Positions 53,769-62,904 are shown, numbered from the stretch's first letter. The stretch: 64,000 nt of DNA from JBCBWG01 sp038523925 (GCA_038523925.1 JBCBIY010000008.1:78606-142605), one strand, 5' to 3'. Made by a program: numbers and translations. Notes: a model not told the origin generated them from the sequence alone.

Positions 53769-53787
53769 ATGTAAATGTATTTTACAT
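53769..53787. promoter_or_regulatory. AT-rich palindromic operator upstream of DUF2852
   Basis: Perfect 7-bp arms ATGTAAA and TTTACAT across a 5-base spacer, in an AT-rich patch that stands out from the surrounding GC-rich DNA. It lies between the TetR stop and the DUF2852 start. Confidence 0.5.
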
Positions 53788-53917
53788 TCACATAGCTGGG
53801 TCGGATCACGCCGCCGGTCAAGAGGTTTGGCCAACTTTTTCGAGAAGCCCTGATTGCGACGACGTCGGATGAAAAGGTGCCCGTCGGCGGCGGCACTCGG
53901 ACCGGTGTGTCTGGGGC

Positions 53918-54550
53918 TCACTCTTCCGCGCCAACGCCGTCGAGGTAGATGAGGGCGGCGGCTTCAAGGAGATCTTCAGGCGGCATCGGGATCGGTCGGC
54001 GGGCCCCATCGCCCCGGCCGAAGAGCGCGGCGATCCCGTGCGAAAGCGACCAGATGTGCAGCGCCATCATCAGCGCGGGCGGACGCCGGCCGGCTGGCAC
54101 GGTCGCGATAACCGCTTCGCACGCAGTCCGCAGAACGGCAAAAGCCGCATCGCCCGCCTCGCGCAGTTCAGCGTTTCCCGATGGATCGAGACCCGACTCA
54201 AACATGGCCGAGAAGTAGGCTGGCTCAGTGCGCGCGAACGCGAGATACGCGCGGCCCGTCCGATTGAACGCCGCCCGCGCGTTGGGCCTGCCCCCATCCC
54301 AGGCCGCCTCAAGGGCTGCCGCGAATGCGCGAAACCCCTGACACGCCACGTCCGCCAACAGGGCTTCTCGGTCGCGAAAGTGGCGGTAGGGCGCTGCCGG
54401 AGACACACCGGCCGCGCGCGCCGCTTCTGCAAACGTGAACCCGGCCGGCCCCTTCTCCGAGATCAGCGACAGCGCCGCCTGAATGAGCGCCTCGCGCAGA
54501 TTGCCGTGGTGGTAGCTGCGCCGCCCCCCGTCTTTTTTTGAACCACTCAT
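53918..54550 (-). CDS. TetR/AcrR family regulator
   Basis: A 210-residue TetR-type repressor. Its N-terminal helix-turn-helix reads HHGNLREALIQAALSLISEKGPAGFTFAEAARAAGVSPAAPYRHFRDREALLADVA. The C-terminal ligand domain with FARTEPAYFSAMFESGLD...LHIWSLSHGIAALFGRG matches the WHG-type TetR C-domain. It is divergent from the DjlA-like gene (87 bp) and upstream of DUF2852 on the same strand. The palindrome at 53769-53787 is a candidate target. Confidence 0.92.
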   Translation of the reverse strand: MSGSKKDGGRRSYHHGNLREALIQAALSLISEKGPAGFTFAEAARAAGVSPAAPYRHFRDREALLADVACQGFRAFAAALEAAWDGGRPNARAAFNRTGRAYLAFARTEPAYFSAMFESGLDPSGNAELREAGDAAFAVLRTACEAVIATVPAGRRPPALMMALHIWSLSHGIAALFGRGDGARRPIPMPPEDLLEAAALIYLDGVGAEE

Positions 54551-54637
54551 GCCCGCTATCTAATGCGTTCGCGCCGCCCCGCCCACCCGTTGCGCCGACA
54601 CCTACCGCAGCGCAGCAAATACGGTTACGACTGACGC

Positions 54638-55333
54638 ATGGTCTGGACCCGCATCCGCCGCGCTCTCGGGCTCGGAAACATATCATCGCCCGACAACATG
54701 CTCGAACGCGAGCTTGGCACGCTTGCCGCGGACGACTGCCGCGCGACTAACGGGACGGCGTTTACCGCAGCGGTCGTCGCGCTGTCGGCGAAAATGGCCA
54801 AGGCGGACGGCGTCGCAAGCGGCATCGAGTACGACGCGTTTGCGCGCGTGTTCAAGCCCGGCCCCAAAGATGCCGATCGCGTCCAACGGCTGTTTGATCT
54901 CGCCAAGCGCGACATCGCCGGCTTCGAGAGCTACGCGAAACAGATCGCGCGTCTGCTGGCCGGCCAAGACCGTATGAAGCGCGACGTGTTCGAAGGCCTG
55001 TTCCACATCGCAGCGGCGGACGGCGTTTTGCACGCGGGCGAAGAACGCTATCTGAAGCGCGTGGCCGAGCTCTTCGACTTTGACGAGACGACCTACGAAG
55101 CAATCCGCGCGCTCTTCGTCCACGATCCAGACGATGCCTACACGATCCTTGGCGTCGACCGTGCGATATCTGACGCAGACCTCAAATCGCACTATCGTGC
55201 GTTGCTCCGCGAGACCCACCCAGACCGCCTGATTGCCCGCGAGGCCGCGCCAGAAGTCATTGAAAAAGCACAAGAACGCGCTGCGGCGCTGAACGCGGCT
55301 TACGAAGACATCAGCCGTGAACGGGGCCTATGA
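54638..55333 (+). CDS. DjlA-like protein (TerB-like domain plus J domain)
   Basis: A 231-residue protein: a TerB-like helical domain (residues about 25-150, with ALSAKMAKADGVASGIEYDAF and GLFHIAAADGVLHAGEERYLKRVAELF) and a C-terminal J domain (about 165-230) starting DAYTILGVDRAISDADLKSHYRALLRETHPDRLI, which keeps the H-P-D tripeptide that stimulates DnaK. It has no TM segment at the N-terminus, unlike DjlA of enterobacteria. The amidase gene begins 3 bp after the stop, so they form an operon, a pairing I recognise from other alphaproteobacteria. Confidence 0.9.
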   Translation: MVWTRIRRALGLGNISSPDNMLERELGTLAADDCRATNGTAFTAAVVALSAKMAKADGVASGIEYDAFARVFKPGPKDADRVQRLFDLAKRDIAGFESYAKQIARLLAGQDRMKRDVFEGLFHIAAADGVLHAGEERYLKRVAELFDFDETTYEAIRALFVHDPDDAYTILGVDRAISDADLKSHYRALLRETHPDRLIAREAAPEVIEKAQERAAALNAAYEDISRERGL

Positions 55334-55336
55334 GCC

Positions 55337-56086
55337 GTGGCAGGCTTCCGCGCGGACAGCTCCAGCGTCGTAGATCTCTGCCCATCGCCGAACTTTGGTG
55401 TGCGGCTTGGATCAGCCGGCATCGACACGATCGTCCTGCACTATACCGGCGTGCCGACGGCGGCGCGGGCGATCACGTGGCTGGCGGCGCCTCAGTCACA
55501 GGTCTCAGCGCACTACCTGATCGATGACGATGGGCGCATCACGCAGATGGTCGCCGAACGCGAACGCGCGTGGCACGCGGGCAAATCGTGCTGGCAGGGC
55601 GACCGGGACATCAACTCGCGCTCCGTCGGTATCGAAATCCAGAACCGCGGCCATGCCGATGGTTACCCGGAGTTTCCCGAGGCGCAGATCGTAGCGGTGA
55701 TTGCGCTCGTTGCGGATATCATGACACGTCAGCAAGTGCCGGCTCGGCGCGTGCTCGCGCATTCCGACGTCGCGCCCGGCCGCAAGGTCGACCCCGGCGA
55801 AAAGTTTCCGTGGATGCGGCTCGCCGAGGCTGGCTGCGCGGTCTGGGTCGCCCCCGCGCAAGCGACGGAGACGACGCCGCTAACGGCCGCGGAAGAGGCC
55901 GACGCGCTGTCCACAATTGCTGAAATCGGCTACGATATTGACGCGGGCTCGGCTGACCCAGCCTGGATCGCAACCGTCGTCAAAGCCTTCCAGCTTCGCC
56001 ACCGCCCGGCGCGGGCTGACGGCATTGTAGATCGTGCGACGGCTGAAACGGCGCAGCGGGTGCGCGAGGCGATGTCGTCAAGCTAG
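55337..56086 (+). CDS. N-acetylmuramoyl-L-alanine amidase (AmpD-like)
   Basis: A 249-residue Zn-dependent amidase of the amidase-2 fold that cleaves the MurNAc-L-Ala bond. It shows IDTIVLHYTG (first Zn His), VSAHYLIDDDGRITQMV, AWHAGKSCW, the catalytic Glu in SVGIEIQN, and AHSDVAPGRKVDPGEKFPW with the second His and the Asp. The C-terminal 70 residues look like a peptidoglycan-binding-1 domain. There is no signal peptide, so it may act in the cytoplasm on recycled muropeptides like AmpD. GTG 55337 starts 3 bp after the DjlA-like stop. Confidence 0.92.
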   Translation: MAGFRADSSSVVDLCPSPNFGVRLGSAGIDTIVLHYTGVPTAARAITWLAAPQSQVSAHYLIDDDGRITQMVAERERAWHAGKSCWQGDRDINSRSVGIEIQNRGHADGYPEFPEAQIVAVIALVADIMTRQQVPARRVLAHSDVAPGRKVDPGEKFPWMRLAEAGCAVWVAPAQATETTPLTAAEEADALSTIAEIGYDIDAGSADPAWIATVVKAFQLRHRPARADGIVDRATAETAQRVREAMSSS

Positions 56087-56133
56087 CCTGACGCCGACCT
56101 GACACTGACACTGACCTAACAAGGAGTGCGAAC

Positions 56134-56526
56134 GTGGACCCGATCGCCGGAGGCTGCCTTTGTGGCGACGTGCGCATTTCGGCTACGGGCGAACCCGACC
56201 GTGTCGGCATCTGCCATTGCATGGATTGCCGCAAACACACTGGCGCCCTGTTTCATTCAGCGGCCGTGTTTCCTGCCGATGCCGTCACCATTGCGGGCAA
56301 CACGAACGACTTCGATGGCCGTCACTTCTGTCCCCGCTGCGGCTCATCGGTGTTCCTGCGCACGGGCGATGAGGTCGAGATCAACCTCGGCGCCCTGGAC
56401 GCGCCCGATCAACTGGCACCGACCTACGAGCTTTGGACCGTCCGCCGCGAAGCCTGGCTGCCGGCCTTTCCGCTCGCCGCGTGTTACGACCGCAATCGCG
56501 ACGCCGACGAGGCACCCAGAGGTTAG
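56134..56526 (+). CDS. GFA/CENP-V family zinc protein
   Basis: A 130-residue protein of the GFA (glutathione-dependent formaldehyde-activating-like) family. The Zn-binding Cys are in IAGGCLCGDVRI, GICHCMDCRKHTG and HFCPRCGSSVF. The fold is of the Mss4 type. Family members are diverse, and formaldehyde activation is not certain for most. The GTG start has AAGGAG 7 bases upstream. It is 47 bp after the amidase gene and overlaps the convergent lipoprotein gene by 4 bp at the stop codons. Confidence 0.92.
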   Translation: MDPIAGGCLCGDVRISATGEPDRVGICHCMDCRKHTGALFHSAAVFPADAVTIAGNTNDFDGRHFCPRCGSSVFLRTGDEVEINLGALDAPDQLAPTYELWTVRREAWLPAFPLAACYDRNRDADEAPRG

Positions 56527-57242
56527 CCAGCCGTGATCACGGCGCGGCAAAGCACGGTGTTGTCGCGCTTCAGGTCCTCGCTCCAGATCAGCTTCGCCCG
56601 CTCTGACCACGTGATCTTGTCGTAGCCGCCCTTGGGGCTGACATCCGCGCGCGGATGCACGGTCGCAGGCGGCCACTCGCTGTCATCGAACCCCGGGGCT
56701 TGCCAGCCGGCCGGCGCCTGCACGATCTCGGCTGCGCAATCACCCTCGCCGACCTTAGGGTTGCGATTGGCTGCGCAGGCGGGGCGCAACGGTGCCCGGT
56801 GGACCACCAGACATCGCCAAGTTGCGTCCGTGCCCTTGAGGACTGCGCCGGTGTCGGCGTCGGTGAATTGTGCAATCGCCCCGCCATCTCCGATCTGCTG
56901 ACGGCCCGACCCGATGTACTCGAGGCCGGTGTCATTCTCGATGAAGTCGCGAAACGCGAACGCGAGTGTCATCGGCAGATCGGCGCGGAACGTGACGCGC
57001 TCGGCATTGAACGAGCGCTCGGTCTTGAACGGCACGCTGTCTTCGAGGAGCGGCTTGCCGTTGACGGCCAGGCTGAACCAGTTGTCGACCCAGATCTCGG
57101 CTGTGACCTGGCGCGCACCCTGACCGTCGATCACGCGCTCGTTCAGGACCGTGCTGTTGTTGGCTGGGCGGCTGTCGCATCCGGTTGAAAGAAGGCTGCT
57201 CGCGGCGGCGGCCAGAACGACGGCTTTGCTCAATCCAGTCAT
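56523..57242 (-). CDS. Lipoprotein of unknown function (partner of YHYH protein)
   Basis: A 239-residue exported lipoprotein. The signal peptide ends in a lipobox S-T-G-C (Cys at residue 22). The rest looks beta-rich: VTAEIWVDNWFSLAVNGKPLLEDSV, then RFNAERVTFRADLPMTLAFAFRDF, and a late GWQAPGFDDSEWPPATVHPR. That last pattern (W-x-x-P-x-F-D-D-S-x-W) is typical of galactose-binding-like beta-sandwich domains of carbohydrate-active enzymes. Its start overlaps the stop of the YHYH gene by 4 bp (ATGA), so the two are co-translated. The role is unknown. Confidence 0.75.
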   Translation of the reverse strand: MTGLSKAVVLAAAASSLLSTGCDSRPANNSTVLNERVIDGQGARQVTAEIWVDNWFSLAVNGKPLLEDSVPFKTERSFNAERVTFRADLPMTLAFAFRDFIENDTGLEYIGSGRQQIGDGGAIAQFTDADTGAVLKGTDATWRCLVVHRAPLRPACAANRNPKVGEGDCAAEIVQAPAGWQAPGFDDSEWPPATVHPRADVSPKGGYDKITWSERAKLIWSEDLKRDNTVLCRAVITAG

Positions 57243-58285
57243 CGGCAGTACTCCCCGGTTTGGACAACGCCGTTCCCGACGATTGTTCGGGTCTCGAATT
57301 GGTAGCAGTGCGGCTTTCCGGACGGGCGGTAGCGGATGTAGTACGCCTCGCCATCGCGCGTGTATTCCATGACGCGCCCACCGCGCGCGTTCTTCTTGAA
57401 CGTCAGCCCCTGAACACCCCCCGGCATCGGGCGTCCACCCTGTCTGGCGCCACCACCTCCGGCTGCGCGTAGAGGCGGCACACGCGGCAACCGCCGCTCA
57501 CCGGGGATCTCACCCATCAGACACTGGATGATGTACGGCGGCCCGTCCGATGCATGATACCGATAGCCGTAGACCGGATCCGGCTGCCCGTTGCAGACGT
57601 CGAGCTTGCCCGCCGGGATCGCGCTCCCGTCGGGGTTGTTCGTTCCATAGATCGGGAAGCCATCGAACGCCCATCCGATGATCGCCGCATCACCTTTGTT
57701 CTTCATCGCGTCGATCATGCACGTCGGCAGCTTATGGTAGTGATAGTCGTCGCCGCGTCCTGCATGCCCACCGCAGGTGTCGAGCTCCTTGCGAAGCAGC
57801 GTGTCGTGCTCTTCCTGATGATGCTTGAGGTCTTCGCCGCTCATCTCGCCGCCGGCGGTATAGTCGAAGATCGGGACACCGTTTACCGCAACGCCCAATG
57901 ATGAGTCCCGTGTCTTTGGGCGCGCGGTCAGTCGTGGCTCAAGCGCGACCGGCGCTGCATGGTTATGCGCCGGCACGGGCACTTGTTCGATCGCGCCGAC
58001 GATGCCGTTCATGAGATCGTGGTCCGGATAAGTGTCCGAGATCAGCTCCGCTTTGCGCGCGTCGCAGGCGACGGTGACCTTGCCTGCAAAGCCAGCGTCG
58101 GCGACCGATTCCTTGATCGTTGCGCAGCGTTTGGCACGCATCGCCGCGGCTGCCGGCGTCTCCGTGATCTGAAGCTGTGCGTCGCCAGCGCGCCAAGTCT
58201 GAAAAGCGGCAACCCCGCCGATGACCAAAGCAATGACGCCGCCGCCGAGCGCAACCCAAGCCAAAGACGTCATCGCACGCACCAT
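57239..58285 (-). CDS. YHYH-domain protein
   Basis: A 348-residue exported protein. The N-terminal TM or signal helix is ALGGGVIALVIGGVAAFQ. The YHYH domain (about 80-280) holds Y-H-Y-H at 181-184 in RGDDYHYHKLPTCM, with neighbouring LKHHQEEHD and IIGWAFDGFPIYG, and many His and Cys that could bind metal. The C-terminus is Gly/Arg-rich. Family members are scattered in bacteria and the function is not established. It is 12 bp after the DUF2852-like gene and overlaps the lipoprotein gene by 4 bp. Confidence 0.88.
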   Translation of the reverse strand: MVRAMTSLAWVALGGGVIALVIGGVAAFQTWRAGDAQLQITETPAAAAMRAKRCATIKESVADAGFAGKVTVACDARKAELISDTYPDHDLMNGIVGAIEQVPVPAHNHAAPVALEPRLTARPKTRDSSLGVAVNGVPIFDYTAGGEMSGEDLKHHQEEHDTLLRKELDTCGGHAGRGDDYHYHKLPTCMIDAMKNKGDAAIIGWAFDGFPIYGTNNPDGSAIPAGKLDVCNGQPDPVYGYRYHASDGPPYIIQCLMGEIPGERRLPRVPPLRAAGGGGARQGGRPMPGGVQGLTFKKNARGGRVMEYTRDGEAYYIRYRPSGKPHCYQFETRTIVGNGVVQTGEYCR

Positions 58286-58297
58286 GGTTTTTAGGCC

Positions 58298-58714
58298 CTA
58301 TCCTGCCCGCTCGGGACCGGGCGGCTGCGCGGCCGTTGGCCGGTCGTCGAGGAAGGCCTCAAACGCTTCCGCATCCCGCGCTTTGCGCAGCCGGTCTAGG
58401 TACTCCGCGAACGCGCGTTCCTCATCGTGCAGCCGCTCAAGCGTTGCGGCGCGGTAGGCTTCAAACGCGGTATTCGTCGATTCGGGACGTGTGGCGGTAG
58501 TCTCCCGCAGGCCCCGGCCCCGCAGCCGGCCTGTGCGCCGTATCAAACCCAGCAGCCAGCCAGCCGGCGTTCCGCTGCCGCCCGCGGGACCGGCGTTGTC
58601 TTGTCGGCCGCGCGCCGCAGACCGCAATGGCGCGTAGCGTGCGATTGTGAAGCCCACGAGCGTGCAAATCGCGCCTCCGGTCGCAAGCAGTGAAATCATG
58701 TGCATCTTCGGCAT
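58298..58714 (-). CDS. Small membrane protein with DUF2852-like tail
   Basis: A 138-residue protein with one N-terminal TM segment (ISLLATGGAICTLVGFTIARY), a Gly/Arg-rich linker, and a C-terminal helix pair, FEAYRAATLERLHDEERAFAEYLDRLRKARDAEAFEAFL. The tail aligns by eye with that of the DUF2852 protein at 53281-53724 (F-x-x-Y-R-A-x-T-L-x-R-L). ATG 58714 has GGAG 9 bases upstream. The YHYH gene follows 12 bp after its stop, so it probably leads that operon. Confidence 0.75.
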   Translation of the reverse strand: MPKMHMISLLATGGAICTLVGFTIARYAPLRSAARGRQDNAGPAGGSGTPAGWLLGLIRRTGRLRGRGLRETTATRPESTNTAFEAYRAATLERLHDEERAFAEYLDRLRKARDAEAFEAFLDDRPTAAQPPGPERAG

Positions 58715-58860
58715 CGCCGCGGTCTCCGCTACGCATCGCACACGTGGGTGCGGCGCCATTCGTCTGGTCCGCGGGCCGTCCGCGCCAACGACAGGTAACG
58801 ACACGAGCGCGCGCGATCCGTCGCGAGGGGAGATCTTAGGTGTGTCCGCCGCCTGGGGTC

Positions 58861-59319
58861 TTAGCCAGGTACGCGGCACACGAGCCGCGGGAGATGCCGG
58901 CCAGGGATCACGGCGGACGGGGCGGAGCCGGCGCGGATGCAGCCCATGCGCTGGTAGAACGCGGCGGCTGCAGGATCCGATTCAACGATGAGCCCGCGCG
59001 CACCGCGTTGCGCCGCCGTCCGCAACGCCCAATCGAACAGCCGCCGCCCGACGCCGCGCCCCATGTGCGCCGGATCAACAAACAGCTTTTCGAGCGCACC
59101 GTCCGTCCCGTCGATGGAAACCTGCGCGACGCCCGCGATCGTCTGGTCGGCCACGGCGATCACCACGGCATCGCGCATCAGATCGGCCGTGCTCATCGTA
59201 AGTTCGGCGACGCACGCCGCCATAAATGCCGCGTCGTATCCCCAGTGCGCCTTCGACCGCAGGCACATGGCAGAGACCGCGGCAAGTTCATGTTCGACCG
59301 GTGGGCGCAGCGTGATCAT
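58861..59319 (-). CDS. GNAT family N-acetyltransferase
   Basis: A 152-residue acetyltransferase of the GNAT fold. It shows ITLRPPVEHELAAVSAM, the core strand GALEKLFVDPAHMGRGVGRRLFDWAL with the acetyl-CoA loop G-R-G-V-G-R, and a late GLIVESDPAAAAFYQRMGC. ATG 59319 is used; the upstream extension to 59424 lacks homology. A 153-bp gap separates it from the Aas-type gene upstream on the same strand. The substrate is unknown. Confidence 0.88.
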   Translation of the reverse strand: MITLRPPVEHELAAVSAMCLRSKAHWGYDAAFMAACVAELTMSTADLMRDAVVIAVADQTIAGVAQVSIDGTDGALEKLFVDPAHMGRGVGRRLFDWALRTAAQRGARGLIVESDPAAAAFYQRMGCIRAGSAPSAVIPGRHLPRLVCRVPG

Positions 59320-59472
59320 ATCCGCCACATGCGCCCGCCGAGCCGCAACCGCAACGGCAATTGCCCAATTAATTTTCGCTTTGGTTGGTCCGCAATCGCA
59401 AGCCGTTGCGTGCCAGGCGTTCATCGGAGGGTTTTCGAAAGCGCCGCGCCGGCCGGCGTTGTCCCTATCTCC

Positions 59473-62400
59473 CTACTCCGCCGCCACGGCGGTGGGTGCC
59501 GGAGCGCGGGCGTCAGCGACCGCGCGCGCTGCCGCGACGTAGTCGGCTTTGCCGCTGCCCAAGACCGGCACCTTCTCGACAATCATCACTTCGGCCGGGA
59601 TCATCAGCTCTGCCGCGCCTTGTCGTTTGGCGTACGCCTGGAGGTCTCCGCGGGTTGCAGCTGCGTTGTCGGTGATCAGCGTCAGGCGCTCGCCCTTGCG
59701 CGGGTCTGGCTCGGCGACGACGACGCTCATTGCGTCCGGCCAAAGTTCGGCTGCCAGCGCTTCGACGGCCGATAGCGAGACCATCTCGCCGGCAATCTTG
59801 GCAAAGCGTTTCGCGCGGCCCTTGATCGTAATGAACCCGCCAGCGTCGATCTCGACAATGTCGCCGGTGTCGTGCCAGCCGCCCTCCGGCGCTTCCAGCA
59901 CGCCCGGGTTTTCAGCCCGCAAGTACCCAAGCATGACGTTCGGGCCGCGCACATAAAGCCGGCCGCCATCGTCGATGCCGGGCACCGGCTCAAGGCGCGC
60001 CTCCATCATCGGGACCATGCGCCCGACGGTGCCGCTGCGGTTGGCGAGCGGCGTATTGAGCGCGAGGACCGGCGCTGTTTCCGTAACGCCGTAGCCTTCG
60101 AGGATGCGGACGCCGAAGCGTTCCATGTAAAGCGCGCGCGTGCGCTCCTTCACAGCTTCAGCTCCCGCAAGCACCATGCGCACGCTGTGGAAGTCATACG
60201 GGTGCGCGGTGCGCGCATATCCCGTCAGGAATGTGTCTGTGCCGAACAGGATCGTCGCGTTGGTCTGGTAGACGAGTTCCGGCACGATCCGGTAGTGCAG
60301 CGGCGAGGGATAGAGGAACACAGGCACGCCGGAGACGAGCGGCATCACGAGGCCGGCGGTCAGCCCGAACGAATGGAACAGCGGCAGAACGTTGAAGACT
60401 TTGTCCTCGCCGTTCGCCGCGCAAACGGTGACCGCCTGGATCGCGTTTGCCAGCATGTTGCGGTGGCTGAGGACGACGCCCTTCGGTGTACCTTCGCTGC
60501 CCGAGGTAAACAGGATCGCAGCCGGGTCATCGGGTTTGCGGTCAACCTGCGGGGCGATGCCTTTGAGGAAACCGCTGATCTTGTCGCGCGACCCAATGGA
60601 AGCGCGGACGTCCTCCAGGTAGACGACCGTGCAGGTCTCACCGATCGCCGCGACGAGGTCCTCAAGGTGCGCCTTTTCGACGAACGCACGCGAGGTCAGG
60701 ACGGTTTTGATATCGGCTGCGCGGCAGGCGGCGGTCACGTTGGCCGGGCCGGCCGTGAAATTCAGCATTGCCGCGACACGGCCATAGGATTGCAGCGCGA
60801 AGAACGTCACAGCCGCGCCGACCGCGTTCGGCAGAAGCACGCCGACGGCTTCGCCGGTCTCCGTGCGCTCAGCGATTTTGCCGCCGAGCACCTGCGCGCC
60901 AGCAATGAACTTGCGATACTTGAGCTTGGTGCCGAGCGGGTCCTCAACGGCCGGCTTGCCGGTGTCGCGCGTGCGGTGCGCATCGCCGAGCGCAGCAAAC
61001 AGCGTGCGGTCGATGTTCGTTGCCTTCGCGGCCGTCTCGACCATGACCTGCTGTAGGGCTGCGCCGGCTGCCTGACGCCGCGCCTTGCCGCGCAGCTCAT
61101 CATCAAGTTCAAGCTTTTCAGGCGGCAGGATCGTGATTTTGATCTTCGGGAACCACGCCTTCTTCGTCTGCGTCTTGCGGAGATAGCTGAACGACGATCG
61201 TTCTGCGCCTTCGATGCGGACCGGGACCACAACGGCGTCTGCCTTGTCGGCAATCATCGCAGTGCCGTCATAAACCTTCATGAGGCCGCCGGTGACCGTC
61301 AGGCGGCCTTCGGGGAAAATGACGAGCGTGCGGCCGGACTTGACCTCGTTGACGAGCGCGCGCGTCGCCATCGGGTTGGTCGGGTCCATCGTGAAGGATG
61401 CGATCAACTTCATGAACGGGCGGAACCACCACCAGCGCGTGGCCCCGGTCCAGATCGCGAATGCGGCATGGTCGGGAAGCACGGTGTGCAGCAACGGGCC
61501 GTCGAGCAGGCTCACGTGGTTGGGCGCAATGATGGCGCGCGTGCCGGGCTTCGGCAGGTGTTCGAGCCCCTCGACCTCGAGCTTGTAGAACAGCTTGAAC
61601 ACCGCTGAGCCGAGATCGCGGATGCCATCGCGCCCCCACGCCTTACAGACGAACGCGGCTGCGCCAAATGCGCCAACGCCGATGACGAGGAACGGGACGG
61701 CGAAGGCAACGCCGGTTGCCTGTGCGCCGGCAAGGCCGAGGCTTGCGACCGTCATGAGGCCCGCATGCAGGATGTTGACGCTTGCGATCGTGCGCGCGCG
61801 GCGCTCGGGCCGGGACCACATTTGCAGGGCCGCAAACGCCGGCACGATGAAGAGGCCACCGGCAGCGGCGAGCCCGAACAGGGCGGCTGCGAGCTGCAGA
61901 CCGATTGGGTCTGCTGCGAACGCTGCAAGCGTCACCGGGGCTTCGGGCTTGGCCGGCAGGGCTGCGATCAGCGATGCGGCATAGAGCGCGAAGACACCCA
62001 TCAGTACCGCGCCCACTGGCACGACGGCGAGGTTGGGACGGTTGTGCGACGCGCGCGCTGCCGCCCACGAGCCAAATGCAATTCCGATAACGAAGACGAC
62101 GAGGCCCGCGGTCGCGACCGCCTCCGTGCCGTTGATCGCCTCCTTCACGAGCGATGGCAGCATCGCGAGCGCAAGGACGCCCGCAAACCAGAACCAACCC
62201 GTGATCCAGCCCGCATTCCAGAGCCGCCGATCAGATCTAAGCTCACTCAGCAGGCGCCACGTCGAGGCAAGCGGATTGGCTGTCACCTTGAGTGTCGGTT
62301 CGGCAGCGCCCGTCACCGGCACGACGTAAGCCGATAGAAGCCCCAGTCCCGCAAACGCTGCGATCAGGCTCGCGATCATCCACGGTGAGAGGATGGCGGC

Positions 62401-62904
62401 ACCTGCGACCTGCGTCATCGCAATGCCGCCTGCGATCGTGCCGCCGAGGATTGCAAGAAACGTTGCGCCCTCGACCAGCGCGTTGGCAGCAGGCAGCTCA
62501 CGCACTTCGAGCTTCTCGGGCAGGATGCCGTATTTGATTGGCCCAAACAGCGCGGCAAGCACGCCGAACCCGAACAGGCTCGCAAACAGCATCGGCACGG
62601 AGCTGACGTAGAAGCCCACAGCCGCAAGCACCGCAACCGGCACTTCGGCAATCTTGATCCAGCGCGTCACCCGCGCCTTGTCGAACCGGTCTGCGAGTTC
62701 ACCGCCGAGGCCGGAGAACAGAAAGAACGGCAGGATCAGCGTCGCACCCGCGAGCGTCACCAGAAGCGGGCCCTGCGACGAACCGAGTTGGTAGAGCACC
62801 AGGATCGACAGCGCCGTTTTGATGAAGTTGTCGTTCAGCGCCGACAGGAACTGGCAGACAAAAATCGGCAGGAAGCGTCGAGACGTCATGAGCGACGTGA
62901 ACAT
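59473..62904 (-). CDS. aas: Aas-type fusion: lysophospholipid flippase, acyltransferase, acyl-ACP ligase
   Basis: A 1143-residue three-part protein. Residues about 1-420 are a 12-helix LplT-like MFS transporter (FLPIFVCQFLSALNDNFIKTAL). About 440-620 is a PlsC acyltransferase with NHVSLLDGPLL (H-x4-D) and FPEGRLTVTGG. About 650-1140 is an AMP-forming acyl ligase with AAILFTSGSEGTPKGVVLSHRN, EGYGVTETAPVLALN and GWHDTGDIVEI. Together these import lysophosphatidylethanolamine and re-acylate it on the inner membrane. GAGGAG sits 7 bases before ATG 62904. Enterobacteria split this function between lplT and aas; the fused form is known elsewhere. A promoter-like pair lies at 63217-63244. Confidence 0.93.
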   Translation of the reverse strand: MFTSLMTSRRFLPIFVCQFLSALNDNFIKTALSILVLYQLGSSQGPLLVTLAGATLILPFFLFSGLGGELADRFDKARVTRWIKIAEVPVAVLAAVGFYVSSVPMLFASLFGFGVLAALFGPIKYGILPEKLEVRELPAANALVEGATFLAILGGTIAGGIAMTQVAGAAILSPWMIASLIAAFAGLGLLSAYVVPVTGAAEPTLKVTANPLASTWRLLSELRSDRRLWNAGWITGWFWFAGVLALAMLPSLVKEAINGTEAVATAGLVVFVIGIAFGSWAAARASHNRPNLAVVPVGAVLMGVFALYAASLIAALPAKPEAPVTLAAFAADPIGLQLAAALFGLAAAGGLFIVPAFAALQMWSRPERRARTIASVNILHAGLMTVASLGLAGAQATGVAFAVPFLVIGVGAFGAAAFVCKAWGRDGIRDLGSAVFKLFYKLEVEGLEHLPKPGTRAIIAPNHVSLLDGPLLHTVLPDHAAFAIWTGATRWWWFRPFMKLIASFTMDPTNPMATRALVNEVKSGRTLVIFPEGRLTVTGGLMKVYDGTAMIADKADAVVVPVRIEGAERSSFSYLRKTQTKKAWFPKIKITILPPEKLELDDELRGKARRQAAGAALQQVMVETAAKATNIDRTLFAALGDAHRTRDTGKPAVEDPLGTKLKYRKFIAGAQVLGGKIAERTETGEAVGVLLPNAVGAAVTFFALQSYGRVAAMLNFTAGPANVTAACRAADIKTVLTSRAFVEKAHLEDLVAAIGETCTVVYLEDVRASIGSRDKISGFLKGIAPQVDRKPDDPAAILFTSGSEGTPKGVVLSHRNMLANAIQAVTVCAANGEDKVFNVLPLFHSFGLTAGLVMPLVSGVPVFLYPSPLHYRIVPELVYQTNATILFGTDTFLTGYARTAHPYDFHSVRMVLAGAEAVKERTRALYMERFGVRILEGYGVTETAPVLALNTPLANRSGTVGRMVPMMEARLEPVPGIDDGGRLYVRGPNVMLGYLRAENPGVLEAPEGGWHDTGDIVEIDAGGFITIKGRAKRFAKIAGEMVSLSAVEALAAELWPDAMSVVVAEPDPRKGERLTLITDNAAATRGDLQAYAKRQGAAELMIPAEVMIVEKVPVLGSGKADYVAAARAVADARAPAPTAVAAE

